Shown: positions 22,182 to 35,172 of the stretch, one piece after another
Layout: the number at the start of each line of letters is the position of its first letter
Numbering within the stretch: the first letter of the stretch is position 1
Assembly: GCA_030533445.1 (NCBI GenBank)
Contig: JARPUW010000258.1
Location: 372,001 to 436,000 of the forward strand
DNA length: 64,000 nt
Source of the DNA: Cyprinodon diabolis
Lineage: Eukaryota; Chordata; Actinopteri; Cyprinodontiformes; Cyprinodontidae
Reading direction: 5' to 3'
Notes under the pieces: model-generated
The model's database searches: none
What the model was told of the DNA's origin: nothing
The model's input: the letters and a program-made list of their open reading frames with translations, nothing else
Made by a program: the position numbers and the translations under genes

Positions 22182-25100
22182 ACCATTTTTGGTCAGTTTG
22201 TAGACTGAAACCTCTGGACTCACACAATGTCTTCGGAATTACGGTAGGATTAATACTTTTCCTTAAAAACCCTCCAGACCAACCTAAAGTCGATGAGAGT
22301 TTCAGCCTTTCTCTATTCTTTTTGAGCTGAAGATGGGAGAGAAACGAATCAGACTATGTGTTTTCACTCGTCATAAATATTTTTCTGAATGACACACATA
22401 CACCAAAGTTGGTATAGTTGGAGTCGAAGGATTGCTGATGCTCATGGTGAAAATGTTTTTTGAATAACTCATACGGTTTTTGATCAGTAGTCGTTTGTTC
22501 GGTGCCGTTCTTCCCATACAAAAAAGCCTGGGAAGAAGAAACCAATAGTGAGTGCAGCTGTTGTCTGTGTCAGTGAGAGGCTCGTTAAGCGTTGTCAAGG
22601 TTACCAAGCTTCAAACAGATTTTACCTCTGCTGTTTTAAACAGCACATATTAATCTAATGGAGGGTGAAAGGACTGATTTAACATTGGGAAATGGATACT
22701 ATATGACTGCTGTACATGACACTTCCCTTGCCACTCAGCACTGATAGACTTTCAAAATAAGACTCCAGGGACCCTACAAAATAAAAGCCTCTATATTTTT
22801 TACATATATTTATTGCCCTATATGGCTCAACATTATGACCCAAACTCAACCCCGTTTTAGAGAATAGACTCTAGGAGACTGTTTAAAACACACCCTATAG
22901 CAAATTTCAAAATAAAAGCCTCCCATTTCCGCTTCATCTACTGCCCTAATAACATGGAAAAAGAGTGATTTAACGATTGGAAAGTAATCAACTATCATTG
23001 ACGGGTCTGAACATTTTCTATAAACACAACTCTGTTGGACTTTCAAAATAAGACTCCAGGGACCCTACAAAATAAAAGCCTCTAGATTATAGTAATGCAT
23101 TAATTGATGCAAATGGCTCAACATTATGACCCAAACTCTTCCAGGTTGTTTTTATTAGACTCTAGTGACCTTTTCAAAACACACCCCAGAGCAAATTTCA
23201 CAATAAAAGTCTACCATTTACTCTGTAATACAGCAACTATTCACCTAATAACATGGAAAACCAGTGATTTAACATTTGGAAATGGATTCTATATCACTGC
23301 TGGGCGTGACCCATCTTTTGATGCACATTCATGATAGACTTTCAAAATAAGACTACAAGGACTCTACAGAATAAAAGCCTCTTCCTTATACACACTCATA
23401 CATTCTGGCATATTGCTCATTGCCATTGGTGATTTCATCACTGCAATGGCTCTTAGAAGGCGGGCGGAGCCCGCCAATGGTAACAGGCGGGCGGAGCCCG
23501 CCAAAGGTGATTACATCACTGCAATGGCTCTTAGCAGGCGGGCGGAGCCCGCCATTGGTGATTTCATCACTGCAATGGCTCTTAGAAGGCGGGCAGAGCC
23601 CGCCATTGGTGATTTTTTTCTTCACTGAGATGGCTCCTAGCAGGCGGGCGAAGCCCGCCAACTGGGCTTTACCCACTGTGTTTCAATATGGACAACCCAT
23701 ATTACCCTTGTGCATCATACGCTGTGCACGTCTATTTCCCAGATTTCAGCACAAGTGGCACACAGGTCTCTTTGCCCATGAACTTGCCCTCTTTCCTTCC
23801 CTCAGCAGCCCTCAAAGGCGTAAGCACTTGGTCTGGGGAGCCCCGACGTCACTTGCCAGGGCCGTATTGGCCCGGTTCCCCAGACGGGCAGTAGGTGGCC
23901 CCCCTCAAAATTTCTTTAGAAATTTTCTAGTTATTATAATTCTCCCGTATACCCAAAACTTCGGCACGTAACTAGTCCCGCACGGTTTGGCGGATCGGGC
24001 CCAAAGTTGGCACACGCGTTGGGACCAATGGGGTGATGTGTGCTTGTATAAAACTTTCTCATTAGTCCGAAGGTTTGCGAATTATTAGCGAAAACGTCGC
24101 AAAAAAATCCCATAGGAAATGAATGGGAAGAGGTAAAAAAAAGCATAAAAAACAGCACTTCACTGTGTCGGCATACATTCACCTAGAAAAACAGTTTGAA
24201 GCTCAGTTTGTAGATAAATCCTTCGTCTATTTAAAACTGAAGACGGTAAGTTGATAACTGCTACGGTTTTTGTATAATCAGACCTCAAGCGCCACAAAGT
24301 TTTAGCAAAATCCAGCCTGCTAGAGTGGAGCAACTGAAAAGCTAGAGTGTGAGGCAGGCGTTTTTTAAACACAAAAAAACATTTTAAACTCGCCCTCACG
24401 GCCACATATTTATAGCTAGAGTCACCATTTTTGGTCAGTTTGTAGACTGAAATCTCTGGACCCACACAATATCTTCGGAATTACGGTAGGATTAATACTT
24501 TTCCTTAAAAACCCTCCAGACCGACCTAAAGTCGATGAAAATCAGAGCCGTTTTTCATTGGTTTTGGAGCAGAAGAGGGGAGAAAAACGAATCAGACTAT
24601 GTGTTTTAAACTCGTCATAAATATTTTTCTGAATGACACACATACACCAAAGTTGGCATAGTTGGAGTCGAAGGATGACTGACGCTCACGGTGAAAATTT
24701 TTTTGGAATAACTCATACGGTTTTTGCTCAGCAGTCGTTTGTTCGGAGGACATTTTAAGCACCTGAAAGCTGAGTGACAGTGACCTGCTGCAGCTAGCTC
24801 AATTAGAAGCTTAGGTGTGATGAAACGTTTTTTCTTTTTCTTTCTCTTCCCATTCAGTTTGTAGATGATCTACAGCCATGAAAGTTACTCCAATTGAAGA
24901 CAAGATATAGCTGTCGCTTAGATAAAAAGAATTTTTCAGATACCTTTTACGGTTTTTACTCAGCAGTCGTTTGTTCGGAGGGGTGCTTTAGCAGCTAAAA
25001 GGTGAGTGAGAGTGAGGTCCTGCAGTTAAAAGAAAGGGAGGAGCAGGTGGGCCAACCATTTTGTTTGTGCTTCGTTTTGGGTTGTGAAAGACCTACAGAC

Positions 25101-25349
25101 ATGAAGGTTACCCCAGTCTGAGACAAGGGATAGATGTTGCTTTCACTGAAAGAATTTTTCAGATACCTTTTACGGTTTTTGCTCAGCAGTCGTTTGTTCG
25201 GAGGGTAAGCACCTGGAAGCTAGCTGACAGTTAGCTTCTGCAGCAGCCTGCTAGAGTGCAGCTGCTGAAATCTTAGTGTGAGGCGGCCATTTTTTTAAGA
25301 TCAAACATCTTATTCTCGCCCTCACGGCCACATATTTGGAGCTACAGTC
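22182..25349 (+). repeat. Unit 8 (3168 bp)
   Basis: Five GC boxes lie at 23459-23659, with no 66-bp element. A unique T-to-A change creates GTAAGT at 24246, where other units have GTATGT. The tail carries 'ttaaaagaaaggg', shared with the tails of units 7 and 18. TATAAAA is at 24047 and the exon-like interval is 24858-25001. Confidence 0.95.
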
Positions 25350-28300
25350 ACCATTTTTGGTCAGTTTGTAGACTGAAACCTCTGGACTCACACAATGTCT
25401 TCGGAATTACGGTAGGATTAATACTTTTCCTTAAAAACCCTCCAGACCAACCTAAAGTCGATGAGAGTTTCAGCCTTTCTCTATTCTTTTTGAGCTGAAG
25501 ATGGGAGAGAAACGAATCAGACTATGTGTTTTCAACTCGTCATAAATATTTTTCTGAATGACACACATACACCAAAGTTGGTATAGTTGGAGTCGAAGGA
25601 TTGCTGATGCTCATGGTGAAAATGTTTTTTGAATAACTCATACGGTTTTTGATCAGTAGTCGTTTGTTCGGTGCCGTTCTTCCCATACAAAAAAGCCTGG
25701 GAAGAAGAAACCAATAGTGAGTGCAGCTGTTGTCTGTGTCAGTGAGAGGCTCGTTAAGCGTTGTCAAGGTTACCAAGCTTCAAACAGATTTTACCTCTGC
25801 TGTTTTAAACAGCACATATTAATCTAATGGAGGGTGAAAGGACTGATTTAACATTGGGAAATGGATACTATATGACTGCTGTCCATGACACTTCCCTTGC
25901 CACTCAGCACTGATAGACTTTCAAAATAAGACTCCAGGGACCCTACAAAATAAAAGCCTCTATATTTTTTACATATATTTATTGCCCTATATGGCTCAAC
26001 ATTATGACCCAAACTCAACCCCGTTTTAGAGAATAGACTCTAGGAGACTGTTTAAAACACACCCTATAGCAAATTTCAAAATAAAAGCCTCCCATTTCCG
26101 CTTCATCTACTGCCCTAATAACATGGAAAAAGAGTGATTTAACGATTGGAAAGTAATCAACTATCATTGACGGGTCTGAACATTTTCTATAAACACAACT
26201 CTGTTGGACTTTCAAAATAAGACTCCAGGGACCCTACAAAATAAAAGCCTCTAGATTATAGTAATGCATTAATTGATGCAAATGGCTCAACATTATGACC
26301 CAAACTCTTCCAGGTTGTTTTTATTAGACTCTAGTGACCTTTTCAAAACACACCCCAGAGCAAATTTCACAATAAAAGTCTCCCATTTACTCTGTAATAC
26401 AGCAACTATTCACCTAATAACATGGAAAACCAGTGATTTAACATTTGGAAATGGATTCTATATCACTGCTGGGCGTGACCCATCTTTTGATGCACATTCA
26501 TGATAGACTTTCAAAATAAGACTACAAGGACTCTACAGAATAAAAGCCTCTTCCTTATACACACTCATACATTCTGGCATATTGCTCATTGCCATTGGTG
26601 ATTTCATCACTGCAATGGCTCTTAGAAGGCGGGCGGAGCCCGCCAAAGGTGATTACATCACTGCAATGGCTCTTAGCAGGCGGGCGGAGCCCGCCATTGG
26701 TGATTTCATCACTGCAATGGCTCTTAGAAGGCGGGCAGAGCCCGCCATTGGTGATTTTTTTCTTCACTGAGATGGCTCCTCGCAGGCGGGCGAAGCCCGC
26801 CAACTGGGCTTTACCCACTGTGTTTCAATATGGACAACCCATATTACCCTTGTGCATCATACGCTGTGCACGTCTATTTCCCAGATTTCAGCACAAGTGG
26901 CACACAGCTCTCTTTACCCATGAACTTGCCCTCTTTCCTTCCCTCAGCAGCCCTCAAAGGCGTAAGCAGTTGGTCTGGGGAGCCCCGACGTCACTTGCCA
27001 GGGCCGTATTGGCCCGGTTCCCCAGACGGGCAGTAGGTGGCCCCCCTCAAAATTTCTTTAGAAATTTTCTAGTTGGGGGGCCACATGCCGAAGGCATGGC
27101 CCACCTACTACTATTGCACATATTTATTCCGCGTATTATTATTATTATTATAATTCTCCCGTATACCCAAAACTTCGGCACGTAACTAGTCCCGCACGGT
27201 TTGGCGGATCGGGCCCAAAGTTGGCACACGCGTCGGGACCAATGGGGTGATGTGTGCTTGTATAAAACTTTCTCATTAGTCCGAAGGTTTGCGAATTATT
27301 AGCGAAAACGTCGCAAAAAAATCCCATAGGAAATGAATGGGGAGAGGAAAAAAAAAGCATAAAAAACAGCACTTCACTGTGTCGGCATACATTCACCTAG
27401 AAAAACAGTTTGAAGCTCAGTTTGTAGATAAATCCTTCGTCTATTTAAAACTGAAGACGGTATGTTGATAACTGCTACGGTTTTTGTATAATCAGACCTC
27501 AAGCGCCACAAAGTTTTAGCAAAATCCAGCCTGCTAGAGTGGAGCAACTGAAAAGCTAGAGTGTGAGGCAGGCGTTTTTTAAACACAAAAAAACATTTTA
27601 AACTCGCCCTCACGGCCACATATTTATAGCTAGAGTCACCATTTTTGGTCAGTTTGTAGACTGAAATCTCTGGACCCACACAATATCTTCGGAATTACGG
27701 TAGGATTAATACTTTTCCTTAAAAACCCTCCAGACCGACCTAAAGTCGATGAAAATCAGAGCCGTTTTTCATTGGTTTTGGAGCAGAAGAGGGGAGAAAA
27801 ACGAATCAGACTATGTGTTTTAAACTCGTCATAAATATTTTTCTGAATGACACACATACACCAAAGTTGGCATAGTTGGAGTCGAAGGATGGCTTACGCT
27901 CACGGTGAAAAAATATTTTGAATAACTCATACGGTTTTTGCTCAGCAGTCGTTTGTTCGGAGGACATTTTAAGCAGCTGAAAGCTGGGGGAGAGTGTCCT
28001 GCTGCAGCTAGCTCAATTAGAAGATCAGGTGTGACAAAACGTTTTTTCTTTTTCTTTCTCTTCCCATTCAGGTTGTAGATGACCTACAGCCATGAAAGTT
28101 ACTCCAATTGAAGACAAGATATAGCTGTCGCTTAGATAAAAATAATTTTTCAGATACCTTTTACGGTTTTTACTCAGCAGTCGTTTGTTCGGAGGGGTGC
28201 TTTAGCAGCTAAAAGGTGAGTGAGAGTGAGGTCCTGCAGTTCAAACAAAGGGAGGAGCAGGTGGGCCAACCATTTTGTTTGTGCTTCGTTTTGGGTTGTG

Positions 28301-28563
28301 AAAGACCTACAGACATGAAGGTTACCCCAGTCTGAGACAAAGGATAGATGTTGCTTTCACTGAAAGAATTTTTCAGATATCTTTTACGGTTTTTGCTCAG
28401 CAGTCGTTTGTTCGGAGGGTAAGCACCTGGAAGCTAGCTGACAGTTAGCTTCTGCAGCAGCCTGCTAGAGTGCAGCTGCTGAAATCTTAGTGTGAGGCGG
28501 CCATTCTTTTAAGATCAAACATCTTATTCTCGCCCTCACGGCCACATATTTGGAGCTACAGTC
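25350..28563 (+). repeat. Unit 9 (3214 bp), one 66-bp element
   Basis: Four GC boxes lie at 26628-26801; the box with the 27-bp spacing is missing. One 66-bp element is at 27075-27140. The tail is a distinct haplotype ('atggcttacgctc', 'gaagatcaggtgtgac') matched by unit 12 and nearly matched by units 13 and 17. TATAAAA is at 27261 and the exon-like interval is 28072-28215. Confidence 0.95.
27075..27140. repeat. 66-bp hairpin element, one copy (unit 9)
   Basis: The left junction is 'ctagtt' directly against the G run, the form shared with units 10, 13, 17 and 18. Confidence 0.9.
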
Positions 28564-31500
28564 ACCATTTTTGGTCAGTTTGTAGACTGAAACCTCTGGA
28601 CTCACACAATGTCTTCGGAATTACGGTAGGATTAATACTTTTCCTTAAAAACCGTCCAGACCAACCTAAAGTCGATGAGAGTTTCAGCCTTTCTCTATTC
28701 TTTTTGAGCTGAAGATGGGAGAGAAACGAATCAGACTATGTGTTTTCAACTCGTCATAAATATTTTTCTGAATGACACACATACACCAAAGTTGGTATAG
28801 TTGGAGTCGAAGGATTGCTGATGCTCATGGTGAAAATGTTTTTTGAATAACTCATACGGTTTTTGATCAGTAGTCGTTTGTTCGGTGCCGTTCTTCCCAT
28901 ACAAAAAAGCCTGGGAAGAAGAAACCAATAGTGAGTGCAGCTGTTGTCTGTGTCAGTGAGAGGCTCGTTAAGCGTTGTCAAGGTTACCAAGCTTCAAACA
29001 GATTTTACCTCTGCTGTTTTAAACAGCACATATTAATCTAATGGAGGGTGAAAGGACTGATTTAACATTGGGAAATGGATACTATATGACTGCTGTCCAT
29101 GACACTTCCCTTGCCACTCAGCACTGATAGACTTTCAAAATAAGACTCCAGGGACCCTACAAAATAAAAGCCTCTATATTTTTTACATATATTTATTGCC
29201 CTATATGGCTCAACATTATGACCCAAACTCAACCCCGTTTTAGAGAATAGACTCTAGGAGACTGTTTAAAACACACCCTGTAGCAAATTTCAAAATAAAA
29301 GCCTCCCATTTCCGCTTCATCTACTGCCCTAATAACATGGAAAAAAGAGTGATTTAACGATTGGAAAGTAATCAACTATCATTGACGGGTCTGAACATTT
29401 TCTATAAACACAACTCTGTTGGACTTTCAAAATAAGACTCCAGGGACCCTACAAAATAAAAGCCTCTAGATTATACTAATGCATTAATTGATGCAAATGG
29501 CTCAACATTATGACCCAAACTCTTCCAGGTTGTTTTTATTAGACTCTAGTGACCTTTTCAAAACACACCCAGAGCAAATTTCACAATAAAAGTCTCCCAT
29601 TTACTCTGTAATACAGCAACTATTCACCTAATAACATGGAAAACCAGTGATTTAACATTTGGAAATGGATTCTATATCACTGCTGGGCGTGACCCATCTT
29701 TTGATGCACATTCATGATAGACTTTCAAAATAAGACTACAAGGACTCTACAGAATAAAAGCCTCTTCCTTATACACACTCATACATTCTGGCATATTGCT
29801 CATTGCCATTGGTGATTTCATCACTGCAATGGCTCTTAGAAGGCGGGCGGAGCCCGCCAATGGTAACAGGCGGGCGGAGCCCGCCAAAGGTGATTACATC
29901 ACTGCAATGGCTCTTAGCAGGCGGGCGGAGCCCGCCATTGGTGATTTCATCACTGCAATGGCTCTTAGAAGGCGGGCAGAGCCCGCCATTGGTGATTTTT
30001 TTCTTCACTGAGATGGCTCCTAGCAGGCGGGCGAAGCCCGCCAACTGGGCTTTACCCACTGTGTTTCAATATGGACAACCCATATTACCCTTGTGCATCA
30101 TACGCTGTGCACGTCTATTTCCCAGATTTCAGCACAAGTGGCACACAGCTCTCTTTGCCCATGAACTTGCCCTCTTTCCTTCCCTCAGCAGCCCTCAAAG
30201 GCGTAAGCAGTTGGTCTGGGGAGCCCCGACGTCACTTGCCAGGGCCGTATTGGCCCGGTTCCCCAGACGGGCAGTAGGTGGCCCCCCTCAAAATTTCTTT
30301 AGAAATTTTCTAGTTGGGGGGCCACATGCCGAAGGCATGGCCCACCTACTACTATTGCACATATTTATTCCGCGTATTATTGGGGGGCCACATGCCGAAG
30401 GCATGGCCCACCTACTACTATTGCACATATTTATTCCGCGTATTATTGGGGGGCCACATGCCGAAGGCATGGCCCACCTACTACTATTGCACATATTTAT
30501 TCCGCGTATTATTATTGGGGGGCCACATGCCGAAGGCATGGCCCACCTACTACTATTGCACATATTTATTCCGCGTATTATTATTATTATAATTCTCCCG
30601 TATACCCAAAACTTCGGCGCGTAACTAGTCCCGCACGGTTTGGCGGATCGGGCCCAAAGTTGGCACACGCGTCGGGACCAATGGGGTGATGTGTGCTTGT
30701 ATAAAACTTTCTCATTAGTCCGAAGGTTTGCGAATTATTAGCGAAAACGTCGCAAAAAAATCCCATAGGAAATGAATGGGGAGAGGAAAAAAAAAGCATA
30801 AAAAACAGCACTTCACTGTGTCGGCATACATTCACCTAGAAAAACAGTTTGAAGCTCAGTTTGTAGATAAATCCTTCGTCTATTTAAAACTGAAGACGGT
30901 ATGTTGATAACTGCTACGGTTTTTGTATAATCAGACCTCAAGCGCCACAAAGTTTTAGCAAAATCCAGCCTGCTAGAGTGGAGCAACTGAAAAGCTAGAG
31001 TGTGAGGCAGGCGTTTTTTAAACACAAAAAAACATTTTAAACTCGCCCTCACGGCCACATATTTATAGCTAGAGTCACCATTTTTGGTCAGTTTGTAGAC
31101 TGAAATCTCTGGACCCACACAATATCTTCGGAATTACGGTAGGATTAATACTTTTCCTTAAAAACCCTCCAGACCGACCTAAAGTCGATGAAAATCAGAG
31201 CCGTTTTTCATTGGTTTTGGAGCAGAAGAGGGGAGAAAAACGAATCCGACTATGTGTTTTAAACTCGTCATAAATATTTTTCTGAATGACACACATACAC
31301 CAAAGTTGGCATAGTTGGAGTCGAAGGATGACTGACGCTCACGGTGAAAAAATTTTTTGAATAACTCATACGGTTTTTGCTCAGCAGTCGTTTGTTCGGA
31401 GGACATTTTAAGCACCTGAAAGCTGAGTGACAGTGACCTGCTGCAGCTAGCTCAATTAGAAGCTTAGGTGTGATGAAACGTTTTTTCTTTTTCTTTCTCT

Positions 31501-32001
31501 TCCCATTCAGTTTGTAGATGACCTACAGCCATGAAAGTTACTCCAATTGAAGACAAGATATAGCTGTCGCTTAGATAAAAAGAATTTTTCAGATACCTTT
31601 TACGGTTTTTACTCAGCAGTCGTTTGTTCGGAGGGGTGCTTTAGCAGCTAAAAGGTGAGTGAGAGTGAGGTCCTGCAGTTCAAACAAAGGGAGGAGCAGG
31701 TGGGCCAACCATTTTGTTTGTGCTTCGTTTTGGGTTGTGAAAGACCTACAGACATGAAGGTTACCCCAGTCTGAGACAAAGGATAGATGTTGCTTTCACT
31801 GAAAGAATTTTTCAGATATCTTTTACGGTTTTTGCTCAGCAGTCGTTTGTTCGGAGGGTAAGCACCTGGAAGCTAGCTGACAGTTAGCTTCTGCAGCAGC
31901 CTGCTAGAGTGCAGCTGCTGAAATCTTAGTGTGAGGCGGCCATTTTTTAAGATCAAACATCTTATTCTCGCCCTCACGGCCACATATTTGGAGCTACAGT
32001 C
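28564..32001 (+). repeat. Unit 10 (3438 bp), four 66-bp elements
   Basis: The head is of the 'aaccgtcc' type. Five GC boxes lie at 29842-30042. Four 66-bp elements at 30316-30582 account for most of the extra length. The first four elements of unit 13 have the same spacings (66, 66, 69), so the two units share this expansion by descent. TATAAAA is at 30700 and the exon-like interval is 31511-31654. Confidence 0.95.
30316..30582. repeat. 66-bp hairpin array, four copies (unit 10)
   Basis: Copies start at 30316, 30382, 30448 and 30517 (periods 66, 66 and 69, the last from one extra ATT). All periods are multiples of three, so open frames run through the array on both strands, but no known protein is encoded. 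Confidence 0.95.
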
Positions 32002-35000
32002 ACCATTTTTGGTCAGTTTGTAGACTGAAACCTCTGGACTCACACAATGTCTTCGGAATTACGGTAGGATTAATACTTTGCCTTAAAAACCCTCCAGACC
32101 AACCTAAAGTGGATGAGAGTTTCAGCCTTTCTCCATTCTTTTTGAGCTGAAGATGGGAGAAAAACGAATCAGACTATGTGTTTTCAACTCGTCATAAATA
32201 TTTTTCTGAATGACACACATACACCAAAGTTGGTATAGTTGGAGTCGAAGGATTGCTGATGCTCATGGTGAAAATGTTTTTTGAATAACTCATACGGTTT
32301 TTGATCAGTAGTCGTTTGTTCGGTGCCGTTCTTCCCATACAAAAAAGCCTGGGAAGAAGAAACCAATAGTGAGTGCAGCTGTTGTCTGTGTCAGTGAGAG
32401 GCTCGTTAAGCGTTGTCAAGGTTACCAAGCTTCAAACAGATTTTACCTCTGCTGTTTTAAACAGCACATATTAATCTAATGGAGGGTGAAAGGACTGATT
32501 TAACATTGGGAAATGGATACTATATGACTGCTGTACATGACACTTCCCTTGCCACTCAGCACTGATAGACTTTCAAAATAAGACTCCAGGGACCCTACAA
32601 AATAAAAGCCTCTATATTTTTTACATATATTTATTGCTCTATATGGCTCAACATTATGACCCAAACTCAACCCCGTTTTAGAGAATAGACTCTAGGAGAC
32701 TGTTTAAAACACACCCTATAGCAAATTTCAAAATAAAAGCCTCCCATTTCCGCTTCATCTACTGCCCTAATAACATGGAAAAAGAGTGATTTAACGATTG
32801 GAAAGTAATCAACTATCATTGACGGGTCTGAACATTTTCTATAAACACAACTCTGTTGGACTTTCAAAATAAGACTCCAGGGACCCTACAAAATAAAAGC
32901 CTCTAGATTATAGTAATGCATTAATTGATGCAAATGGCTCAACATTATGACCCAAACTCTTCCAGGTTGTTTTTATTAGACTCTAGTGACCTTTTCAAAA
33001 CACACCCCAGAGCAAATTTCACAATAAAAGTCTCCCATTTACTCTGTAATACAGCAACTATTCACCTAATAACATGGAAAACCAGTGATTTAACATTTGT
33101 AAATGGATTCTATATCACTGCTGGGCGTGACCCATCTTTTGATGCACATTCATGATAGACTTTCAAAATAAGACTACAAGGACTCTACAGAATAAAAGCC
33201 TCTTCCTTATACACACTCATACATTCTGGCATATTGCTCATTGCCATTGGTGATTTCATCACTGCAATGGCTCTTAGAAGGCGGGCGGAGCCCGCCAATG
33301 GTAACAGGCGGGCGGAGCCCGCCAAAGGTGATTACATCACTGCAATGGCTCTTAGCAGGCGGGCGGAGCCCGCCATTGGTGATTTCATCACTGCAATGGC
33401 TCTTAGAAGGCGGGCAGAGCCCGCCATTGGTGATTTTTTTCTTCACTGAGATGGCTCCTAGCAGGCGGGCGAAGCCCGCCAACTGGGCTTTACCCACTGT
33501 GTTTCAATATGGACAACCCATATTACCCTTGTGCATCATACTCTGTGCACGTCTATTTCCCAGATTTCAGCACAAGTGGCACACAGCTCTCTTTGCCCAT
33601 GAACTTGCCCTCTTTCCTTCCCTCAGCAGCCCTCAAAGGCGTAAGCAGTTGGTCTGGGGAGCCCCGACGTCACTTGCCAGGGCCGTATTGGCCCGGTTCC
33701 CCAGACGGGCAGTAGGTGGCCCCCCTCAAAATTTCTTTAGAAATTTTCTAGTTATTATTATAATTCTCCCGTATACCCAAAACTTCGGCACGTAACTAGT
33801 CCCGCACGGTTTGGCGGATCGGGCCCAAAGTTGGCACACGCGTCGGGACCAATGGGGTGATGTGTGCTTGTATAAAACTTTCTCATTAGTCCGAAGGTTT
33901 GCGAATTATTAGCGAAAACGTCGCAAAAAAATCCCATAGGAAATGAATGGGGAGAGGAAAAAAAAAGCATAAAAAACAGCACTTCACTGTGTCGGCATAC
34001 ATTCACCTAGAAAAACAGTTTGAAGCTCAGTTTGTAGATAAATCCTTCGTCTATTTAAAACTGAAGACGGTATGTTGATAACTGCTACGGTTTTTGTATA
34101 ATCAGACCTCAAGCGCCACAAAGTTTTAGCAAAATCCAGCCTGCTAGAGTGGAGCAACTGAAAAGCTAGAGTGTGAGGCAGGCGTTTTTTAAACACAAAA
34201 AAACATTTTAAACTCGCCCTCACGGCCACATATTTATAGCTAGAGTCACCATTTTTGGTCAGTTTGTAGACTGAAATCTCTGGACCCACACAATATCTTC
34301 GGAATTACGGTAGGATTAATACTTTTCCTTAAAAACCCTCCAGACCGACCTAAAGTCGATGAAAATCAGAGCCGTTTTTCATTGGTTTTGGAGCAGAAGA
34401 GGGGAGAAAAACGAATCCGACTATGTGTTTTAAACTCGTCATAAATATTTTTCTGAATGACACACATACACCAAAGTTGGCATAGTTGGAGTCGAAGGAT
34501 GACTGACGCTCACGGTGAAAAAATTTTTTGAATAACTCATACGGTTTTTGCTCAGCAGTCGTTTGTTCGGAGGACATTTTAAGCACCTGAAAGCTGAGTG
34601 ACAGTGACCTGCTGCAGCTAGCTCAATTAGAAGCTTAGGTGTGATGAAACGTTTTTTCTTTTTCTTTCTCTTCCCATTCAGTTTGTAGATGACCTACAGC
34701 CATGAAAGTTACTCCAATTGAAGACAAGATATAGCTGTCGCTTAGATAAAAAGAATTTTTCAGATACCTTTTACGGTTTTTACTCAGCAGTCGTTTGTTC
34801 GGAGGGGTGCTTTAGCAGCTAAAAGGTGAGTGAGAGTGAGGTCCTGCAGTTCAAACAAAGGGAGGAGCAGGTGGGCCAACCATTTTGTTTGTGCTTCGTT
34901 TTGGGTTGTGAAAGACCTACAGACATGAAGGTTACCCCAGTCTGAGACAAAGGATAGATGTTGCTTTCACTGAAAGAATTTTTCAGATATCTTTTACGGT

Positions 35001-35172
35001 TTTTGCTCAGCAGTCGTTTGTTCGGAGGGTAAGCACCTGGAAGCTAGCTGACAGTTAGCTTCTGCAGCAGCCTGCTAGAGTGCAGCTGCTGAAATCTTAG
35101 TGTGAGGCGGCCATTTTTTAAGATCAAACATCTTATTCTCGCCCTCACGGCCACATATTTGGAGCTACAGTC
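32002..35172 (+). repeat. Unit 11 (3171 bp)
   Basis: The head is of the unit 2 type. The change 'catttgtaaatgg' near 33095 is shared only with unit 12, marking a local duplication. Five GC boxes lie at 33280-33480, with no 66-bp element. TATAAAA is at 33871 and the exon-like interval is 34682-34825. Confidence 0.95.

Noticed and set aside
30288..30668. Minus-strand frame of 126 codons through the 66-bp array
   Set aside because: A repeat artefact: the 66-bp period keeps several frames open at once on both strands, with no protein signature.
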